Source of the DNA: Chitinophaga niabensis
Lineage (GTDB): Bacteria > Bacteroidota > Bacteroidia > Chitinophagales > Chitinophagaceae
Length of the DNA stretch: 64,000 nucleotides
Assembly: GCF_039545795.1 (NCBI RefSeq)
Contig: NZ_CP154260.1
Span: 377,001-441,000 of the forward strand
Direction: 5' to 3'
Shown here piece by piece: positions 58,721 to 64,000 of the stretch (positions are counted from its first letter, which is position 1; each line of letters begins with the position of its first letter). The translations under genes and the position numbers were made by a program. The notes under the pieces are model-generated. The model searched no databases, was not told where the DNA came from, and was given only the letters and a program-made list of their open reading frames with translations.

Positions 58721-61153
58721 TTACTCCCCCCTCAGGCTGCGCACAGGGTTCGTCAATGCCGCTTTCACGGAATGGAAACTCACCGCTGCTAAGGCTATCA
58801 GGATGGCGGAGAGAATGGCAATCACAAATACGCTCCAGCTGATATTGATCCGGTAGGCAAACTCCTGCAGCCACTTGTTCATGATCCACCAGGCCACTGG
58901 CAAGGCAAGCACATTGGCGATCAATACCAGTTTCAGGAAATCCTTCGAGAGCAAAGCCACGATACTTGTTACGGTAGCGCCCAATACTTTCCTGACGCCA
59001 ATTTCCTTAGTACGCTGCTCTGCGGTAAAAGTAGCCAGGCCAAACAGGCCCAGGCAGGCTACGAAAATAGTCAGGCCGGCAGAGATACCCAGGATCAGGG
59101 CTATCTTTTGTTCTGCTTCGTAAGTTGCTTTAAAACGTTCATCCAGGAAAGAATAGTTAAGCGGGGCAGATGCCTTGAGATTACTCCATGTTTTATTCAT
59201 GTCCGCCAGCAGGCCGCTGATATCTTTTGTTTTCGCTTTCACGATCATGGTGCCGTTGTAATGGGCCAATACCATCACCAGCGGAGATATTGGCTCGTGG
59301 AGAGACCTGAAATGGAAATCTTTCACGATGCCGATCACATGGTAAGTGATCTTATCTGTACCAGCCTTATTATGGGAACGGGTGATCGTTTGACCCAGGG
59401 CATTCTGCACGGTCCAGCCCAGGGCTTTTACGGCCGTTTCATTGAGGATGGCTCCGGTAGAGTCTGTACCATAGTTTTGAGAGAAATTGCGGCCTGCTAT
59501 CACCTGCATGCTCATGGTAGGGATGTAGTTCTCATCTACATCGTACCGCAGCGTCTTAATTTGCTCGGCCTGCTCTTTGGCATAAATAAAGAAGTTATTG
59601 TTATAAGTAGGGCCTGCAGGAAGATAACCGGAGGTACTGATGTTTACTACACGTGGGTCCTGCAGCAGCTGTTCCCTGAAGGCATTTTCATTGGCACCCA
59701 GCCGGGAGGTTTCCGGCAGTACGATCACCTGGTCCCTGTCATACCCCAGTTTTTTGTTCTGGATGTACGTCAGTTGTTTATACACCACCACTGTTCCTAC
59801 GATCAGTATAATGGAAACGGCGAACTGGAAAACCACCAGGCCGCTTCGTAAACTCATGGTACCCCTGCCGCCTGTAAACCGGCCTTTCAGCACTTTTACA
59901 GGATTGAAAGAAGACAGCATGAAAGCAGGATAACTGCCGGCCAGTACCCCCACAAACAAACCGAAAAGCAGCAGGGAGGGGATCAGCCAGGGATTAGTGG
60001 TTAAGCCCAGGCTGAGTTCTTTACCGGTAAGGTGATTGAAAACAGGCAGGGTGAAATATACCAGTACCAGGCCTAATACCATGGCAAAAGCGGTGAGCAG
60101 GATGGATTCCAGCAGGAACTGGCGTACCAGGTCTGTTTTGGCAGAGCCCAGTACCTTTCTTATACCTACTTCCCTGGCGCGTTTGGAGGCACTGGCTGTG
60201 GAAAGGTTCATGAAATTAATACAGGCAATCAGGAGCATGAATATAGCTACAGCGCCAAAAATATACACGTACCGCATATCTCCCGGAGGCTCCATCTCCG
60301 TCATGGGCATCAGGTTTGAGCGCAGGTGGATATCTGTAAGCGGTTGAAGGTACAGGCCAATGTCGTTACCTTTTTTGCGGAATTCATCCAGCGTGAAACC
60401 CATGGATTGATGTAACTGCGGCCCCATGTATTTCTCTACCACCTGTGGCAATTTGGCTTCCAGCTTTTGCCAGGCGGTGCCCGGTTTCAGCAGGAGGTAG
60501 GTGAAATAACCGGAAGTCATCCATGAATCAGAACTTTGATCGGATAAGCCCTGCATGGAAAGAAAAAGGTCAAAATGAAAGTGGGATTGAACGGGAATGG
60601 CTTTCATCACACCGGTCACTTTAAAGGCCTTCTGTTCGTCTTTTATTTCCAGTAGCTGACCAATGGGGTCTTCCTGCCCGAAATACTTTTGTGCCAACGC
60701 CTCCGATATCACGATGCTGTTGGGTTCCAGCAGGGCCGTTTCAGGATTCCCTTTCACAAAAGGAAGTGTGAATACGCTGAATAAACTGGCATCTGCAAAA
60801 GCCAGGTTTTCTTCTTTAAAACTTTTTTCTTTATGGCTGAAGGTGGCAGAACCGCCGGTTCGTATGCGGGTAGCAGCTTCCACTTCGGGATAATCTTTCA
60901 ACAGGGTCTGTGCAGTAGGAGGCATTACATTGGCTTCTTTCATGGCCTGGCCCTGCACCGAGCCTTTAAACACAACCCGTACTATCCTGTCTGCCTTTTC
61001 ATTATAGCGGTCGTAACTCCATTCGTTCTTTATAAAAAGCATGATCACCAGGCAGATGGCAATGCCCATGGCCAGGCCTGAGATATTGATGGTTGTGAAG
61101 ACTTTATTCCTCAGCAGATTACGGAAAGCGAGTTTGAAATAATTGCGGATCAT
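58721..61153 (-). CDS. FtsX/MacB-type ABC permease, two-module
   Basis: An 810-residue inner-membrane protein with two MacB_PCD-FtsX modules. It starts MIRNYFKLAFRNLLRNKVFTTINISG, has the first membrane helix (about 22-42), a periplasmic domain (about 50-245), three helices (about 285-405), a second periplasmic domain (about 440-660) and three more helices ending ALTNPVRSLRGE. The ATEQRTKEIGVRKVLGAT-type segment occurs twice (KRAREVGIRKVLGS and RTKEIGVRKVLGA). No ATPase or adaptor gene is adjacent. Such proteins are very common in Bacteroidota, with roles from antimicrobial peptide export to lipid or polysaccharide handling; this one is unassigned. Confidence 0.9.
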   Translation of the reverse strand: MIRNYFKLAFRNLLRNKVFTTINISGLAMGIAICLVIMLFIKNEWSYDRYNEKADRIVRVVFKGSVQGQAMKEANVMPPTAQTLLKDYPEVEAATRIRTGGSATFSHKEKSFKEENLAFADASLFSVFTLPFVKGNPETALLEPNSIVISEALAQKYFGQEDPIGQLLEIKDEQKAFKVTGVMKAIPVQSHFHFDLFLSMQGLSDQSSDSWMTSGYFTYLLLKPGTAWQKLEAKLPQVVEKYMGPQLHQSMGFTLDEFRKKGNDIGLYLQPLTDIHLRSNLMPMTEMEPPGDMRYVYIFGAVAIFMLLIACINFMNLSTASASKRAREVGIRKVLGSAKTDLVRQFLLESILLTAFAMVLGLVLVYFTLPVFNHLTGKELSLGLTTNPWLIPSLLLFGLFVGVLAGSYPAFMLSSFNPVKVLKGRFTGGRGTMSLRSGLVVFQFAVSIILIVGTVVVYKQLTYIQNKKLGYDRDQVIVLPETSRLGANENAFREQLLQDPRVVNISTSGYLPAGPTYNNNFFIYAKEQAEQIKTLRYDVDENYIPTMSMQVIAGRNFSQNYGTDSTGAILNETAVKALGWTVQNALGQTITRSHNKAGTDKITYHVIGIVKDFHFRSLHEPISPLVMVLAHYNGTMIVKAKTKDISGLLADMNKTWSNLKASAPLNYSFLDERFKATYEAEQKIALILGISAGLTIFVACLGLFGLATFTAEQRTKEIGVRKVLGATVTSIVALLSKDFLKLVLIANVLALPVAWWIMNKWLQEFAYRINISWSVFVIAILSAILIALAAVSFHSVKAALTNPVRSLRGE

Positions 61154-61187
61154 GCGCTTGTTTTAATTGATAGTGACAGCTGCAGCC

Positions 61188-61195
61188 CAAAGGTA
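61188..61195 (-). promoter_or_regulatory. -7 element of the FtsX/MacB-type permease gene
   Basis: TACCTTTG on the minus strand, perfect TAnnTTTG, 34 bp before the start codon. No -33 box at the usual distance. Confidence 0.4.
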
Positions 61196-61352
61196 GTGCC
61201 AGATAGTGATCCTATTAATAATCAATGATTTAAAAGAGACGTTTTTTAACTTCCTGTCCGCTTTTGATACATGAAATGTTCACTATTGAAACTGTCGCAA
61301 ATCAGCCCTTAGATTGACGTATATGCACCCTGTTAAAATACTTTTGCCCAGC

Positions 61353-61360
61353 TACATTTG
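61353..61360 (+). promoter_or_regulatory. -7 element directly before the 101-residue gene
   Basis: TACATTTG, perfect TAnnTTTG, ending 4 bp before the ATG at 61365. It argues for that ATG rather than the upstream TTG at 61314 and implies a leaderless mRNA. Confidence 0.45.
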
Positions 61361-61364
61361 TATC

Positions 61365-61670
61365 ATGGTAGAAGTATTTAAAACCAATGTAAGGGAACCC
61401 ATTTTCGCTTACAAACTGGTAGATCAGATCCATCAGCGATATGCTGATTACAAAGCCAATTTCGATCTCGAAGATTGCGACAGGATACTGCGTGTTAAAT
61501 GCACTACAGGCCCTGTTCACGCTTCCGGACTGATTGCGCTTTTGAATGAATGGGGATTCAAAGCAGAAGTATTGCCGGATGAAATTATTCCGACCGGAGG
61601 CTTCGCACAGGATTGGTCATCGCAGCCGCGATGGACTGGATGCTTACGGCGGCGAATGCTATCACAATAG
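61365..61670 (+). CDS. Small protein paralogous to 35106-35363
   Basis: A 101-residue protein starting MVEVFKTNVRE. Residues 1-73 align with the protein at 35106 (VFxTNxR, a central LEDCDRILRVKC against REDSDKVLRIEA, and a C-terminal GFKAEVLPDE against GFFCEELPE). The predicted layout is beta-alpha-beta-beta-alpha-beta, reminiscent of ferredoxin-like folds. The last 28 residues have no counterpart in the paralogue and are encoded antisense to the 3' end of the convergent permease gene (overlap 61585-61670, 86 bp). Function unknown. Confidence 0.65.
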   Translation: MVEVFKTNVREPIFAYKLVDQIHQRYADYKANFDLEDCDRILRVKCTTGPVHASGLIALLNEWGFKAEVLPDEIIPTGGFAQDWSSQPRWTGCLRRRMLSQ

Positions 61671-63918
61671 CGATCCCCCCGGCCAGCGCAAATGTGCCTG
61701 CACCCAGGTGAATACGATAGGCAAAATCTTCCAGCCAGTTATTCATCACTATCCATGCAAAAGGGCAGGCAATTACAAAAGCGATCAGCACCAGTTTTAA
61801 AAAATCGGCTGCCAGCAATGCAACGATCTGTTGTACGGATGCGCCCAGTACTTTTCGTACACCTATCTCTTTAAAACGCTGACGGGTGGAAAGATGCGCC
61901 AGGCCAAACAATCCCAGGGAGCATATGAACACGGAAAGGAATGTAGCGATCCGGATCACCTGCTGCCATTGGGCTTCCTGCAGATATTCCTTCGCATTAC
62001 GCTCATGCAGAAAATCATATTGAAATGATGCCTGCGGAAGTATTTTCGCATACACTTCCTGTAAACCACTCAGGGCTGCTGCATGTTCTTCTTTTTTAAA
62101 CTTCAGCCAGATACTACCACCATACCAGTTACTTTTGAACATCACTAATGGCTGAATGGATTCGCGTAGCGAGCCGTAATGAAAATCTTTTACCACGCCC
62201 ACAATAGTTTTTGGAATGGTATCAAAATAGGGATCTGTTTTTATCTGCACACCAATCGGGTCTGCCAGTCCGGCTGCTTTCAAAAAGGCTTCGTTCACGA
62301 TGGCTGTACCGGTTTTTTCTGAGGAAAGATTGTGGCCTGTTTTAAGTGGTATCTCCAACGTTGCCAGGAAGTTTTCATCAATGATACTATGCACTGCTGG
62401 AATGGTTTTTCCATTCAGTATCACGTCTGCTGTTCCTCCACGTTCTCCGCCAAAGGACACTGATTCTACAGATGGTACACGGCTTAATTCCCGCCGGAAC
62501 TGATCTGTTACCTGTGTGAGATCACGGTCGCCACTGATGTTTGTTCTGATCACCTGCATGGGATTATATCCAAGGTTTTTTGTACGGATAAAATCCATCT
62601 GGCTGTAATAGACCAGCGTAGCTATCAACAGGAAAACGGCGAGGGAGAACTGTACCACCACCAGGCTGCGGCCCAGTAAATTGCGACCGGATAATTTAGG
62701 GCTGTTATATAATACAGCTGTGGGTTTGAAGTTGGATAAGATCCTTGCCGGATACAGACCGGTTAAAAGGATGATGGCCGAAAGTATACCCGCAAAAGAA
62801 AGGATCAGCATAGGGTGCAGGCTATCCTGTAAGCGTATATACTTACCCGTTAGCTGGTTGAAAACGGGCAGTACGCCATAAGTGATCAGGATAGCAATGA
62901 GGAAAGCCAGCAAACATAAAACAGCAGATTCTCCCAGGAATTGCCGGATGATCTGCAGCCGGTTTCCGCCAATTATTTTTCTTACGCCCACTTCCTTTGC
63001 TCTTTTCAGGGAATTGGCCAGGCTGATATTGATAAAATTAATGCCCGCCATCAGCAGGATGAAGCAGGCTATGCCCATGAACATATAGGAGTAAACAGGG
63101 CTGCTCACATCTGTAACGCCGGATTCTTCGTTGTTGATGTGATGGCCGTAGGGGGCAAGGTGTATGTCCGTCATGCGTTGCAGACCATAGTGCACCGCTG
63201 CTGTTTTTGCAGGGTGGATACGGTCGAATTTACGCATCACGGCCGCAGGGTCTGCGTCTTTTTGCAATGTTACATAAGTGCCAAGGTAAAAGCTTTCCCA
63301 GCTGTTATCTTCAAAAGAGAGTTGCAGGAATGATATAGGGAATAAAGCATCGAAACGGATAGAAGAATTCTTTGGCGGATCTTTTACCACCCCTGTGATC
63401 ATCATGGGCCTGCCTAAACGTTTGGCGGAAGGGTCTGCATCCATATGCAGCAGTTTGCCTACCACGTCTGTGCTGTTAAAATACCGCAGTGCTGTGCTTT
63501 CTGTGATCACCGCAGAACCGATGTCTTTCAATACTGTTTCTGCATTTCCCCTGAGTAGCGGAAAGGAAAATGTTTTGAAAAAACTATTGTCCACAAAGAG
63601 GAACTGGAGGCGCAGGGCTTTATCATTTCCCACAACATCTCCATAGATCTCTCCACCCATTACCCTGGTGGACCTGGTTATTTCGGGAATACTTTCTTTA
63701 AAAGCCGGTCCCTGCACCTGGCCGGTACCACCGGAGGTTTCGCCTTTCACGGTGGTGGTAACGCGGTAGAGATGTGGTGGGTGGAAAGTATCATAACTTC
63801 TTTCATCCTGCCAGTAAAGCACGGCAAGGATCACGCAGCTGATGCCAATGGCAAGCCCGGTAATGTTGATGGCGGAATAGAGTTTATTATTCCATAGATG
63901 GCGGAAAGTGATATGCAT
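61585..63918 (-). CDS. FtsX/MacB-type ABC permease, two-module (second)
   Basis: A 777-residue paralogue of the permease at 58721. It begins MHITFRHLWNNKLYSAINITGLAIG, has a periplasmic domain (about 50-250), three helices, a second periplasmic domain and three final helices ending AAAMTNPVRSLRSE. The conserved RAKEVGVRKIIGGNRLQI and RFKEIGVRKVLGASVQQI segments are present. The ATG at 63918 matches the family start; an upstream extension is not credible. Again no ATPase or adaptor gene is next to it. Its 3' end overlaps the convergent small gene by 86 bp. Confidence 0.9.
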   Translation of the reverse strand: MHITFRHLWNNKLYSAINITGLAIGISCVILAVLYWQDERSYDTFHPPHLYRVTTTVKGETSGGTGQVQGPAFKESIPEITRSTRVMGGEIYGDVVGNDKALRLQFLFVDNSFFKTFSFPLLRGNAETVLKDIGSAVITESTALRYFNSTDVVGKLLHMDADPSAKRLGRPMMITGVVKDPPKNSSIRFDALFPISFLQLSFEDNSWESFYLGTYVTLQKDADPAAVMRKFDRIHPAKTAAVHYGLQRMTDIHLAPYGHHINNEESGVTDVSSPVYSYMFMGIACFILLMAGINFINISLANSLKRAKEVGVRKIIGGNRLQIIRQFLGESAVLCLLAFLIAILITYGVLPVFNQLTGKYIRLQDSLHPMLILSFAGILSAIILLTGLYPARILSNFKPTAVLYNSPKLSGRNLLGRSLVVVQFSLAVFLLIATLVYYSQMDFIRTKNLGYNPMQVIRTNISGDRDLTQVTDQFRRELSRVPSVESVSFGGERGGTADVILNGKTIPAVHSIIDENFLATLEIPLKTGHNLSSEKTGTAIVNEAFLKAAGLADPIGVQIKTDPYFDTIPKTIVGVVKDFHYGSLRESIQPLVMFKSNWYGGSIWLKFKKEEHAAALSGLQEVYAKILPQASFQYDFLHERNAKEYLQEAQWQQVIRIATFLSVFICSLGLFGLAHLSTRQRFKEIGVRKVLGASVQQIVALLAADFLKLVLIAFVIACPFAWIVMNNWLEDFAYRIHLGAGTFALAGGIAIVIAFAAVSIQSIAAAMTNPVRSLRSE

Positions 63919-63929
63919 AAAACAATATA

Positions 63930-63967
63930 CAAATAAAAAAGGAGGCTGCTCCTCCCGGAACAGCCTC
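63930..63967 (-). terminator. Terminator of a gene beyond the right edge
   Basis: On the minus strand, stem GAGGCTGTTCC / GGAGCAGCCTC (63957-63967 with 63942-63952, one wobble) followed by a T-rich tract. It would end a minus-strand gene whose body lies outside the window. Confidence 0.7.
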
Positions 63968-64000
63968 ACCACATAATCCAGACATTAACCTTCACTCAAG

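Noticed and set aside
59108..59851. 247-residue plus-strand frame
   Set aside because: Antisense to a clear FtsX/MacB permease gene and without family features.
61314..61364. Upstream TTG start for the 101-residue gene
   Set aside because: The paralogue aligns from the ATG at 61365, and a perfect -7 box lies between the two starts.

Overview
This window is a stretch of chromosome from a member of the Bacteroidota, most likely the family Chitinophagaceae (Chitinophaga or a close relative). The evidence is three SusC/SusD outer-membrane pairs, two ECF-sigma/FecR cell-surface signalling cassettes, GldA/GldF/GldG-type ABC genes, promoters of the TTTG-N19-21-TAnnTTTG type, and almost no Shine-Dalgarno sequences. 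Base composition is near-balanced and even. I see no rRNA or tRNA gene, insertion sequence, phage gene or CRISPR array. The species assignment is an inference from gene families.

Left part (1-21.2 kb). The 3' end of a TPR protein is followed by a four-gene minus-strand operon: two secreted proteins of unknown function, an FGE-like protein and a GNAT acetyltransferase. Next come two signalling-type nutrient loci facing each other. Locus A (plus strand, 3.4-13.5 kb) runs ECF sigma, FecR, SusC with an STN domain, SusD, GldA-like ATPase, fused GldF-GldG protein. Locus B (minus strand, 21.2-13.5 kb) runs ECF sigma, FecR, SusC with an STN domain, SusD, secreted phosphodiesterase. They share one bidirectional terminator.

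Middle (21.3-39.9 kb). This part holds a large MscS-type channel, a siderophore-type TonB receptor, an HxlR regulator divergent from an RND pump gene with no partner genes, two small membrane or secreted proteins, a TetR-like/ABC1-kinase pair, a glyoxalase-fold protein, a TetR/small-protein/MFS operon with a clear operator, a lipoprotein with a thioredoxin fold and TPRs, a PepSY membrane protein and a cupin.

Right part (40-64 kb). A GntR regulator precedes SusC, SusD, an N-acetylneuraminate-lyase-like aldolase and a kelch mutarotase. An identical 11-bp operator core lies before both the regulator and susC. A GH125 mannosidase, then PadR-glpK and glpD (glycerol use) follow. A housekeeping operon (unknown protein, rdgB, thioesterase, nitroreductase), ilvE and rpsL-rpsG come next, and the window ends with two FtsX/MacB-type permeases.

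Intergenic DNA is unusually structured: a 28-bp inverted repeat (24159-24253), 11-bp-period arrays (23.8 and 56.5 kb), a ladder of 32-33 bp units leading into three near-identical 73-75 bp repeats (56.6-57.0 kb), four copies of a terminator-bearing repeat after rpsG, 23-bp dyads after glpD, and a 47-bp direct repeat at 37.1-37.2 kb. I see no wholly new defence or mobile system. The best leads are the SusCD-GldAFG operon, the phased intergenic repeats, the FGE-like protein without a sulfatase, and the pair of small ferredoxin-like-fold candidates at 35.1 and 61.4 kb.
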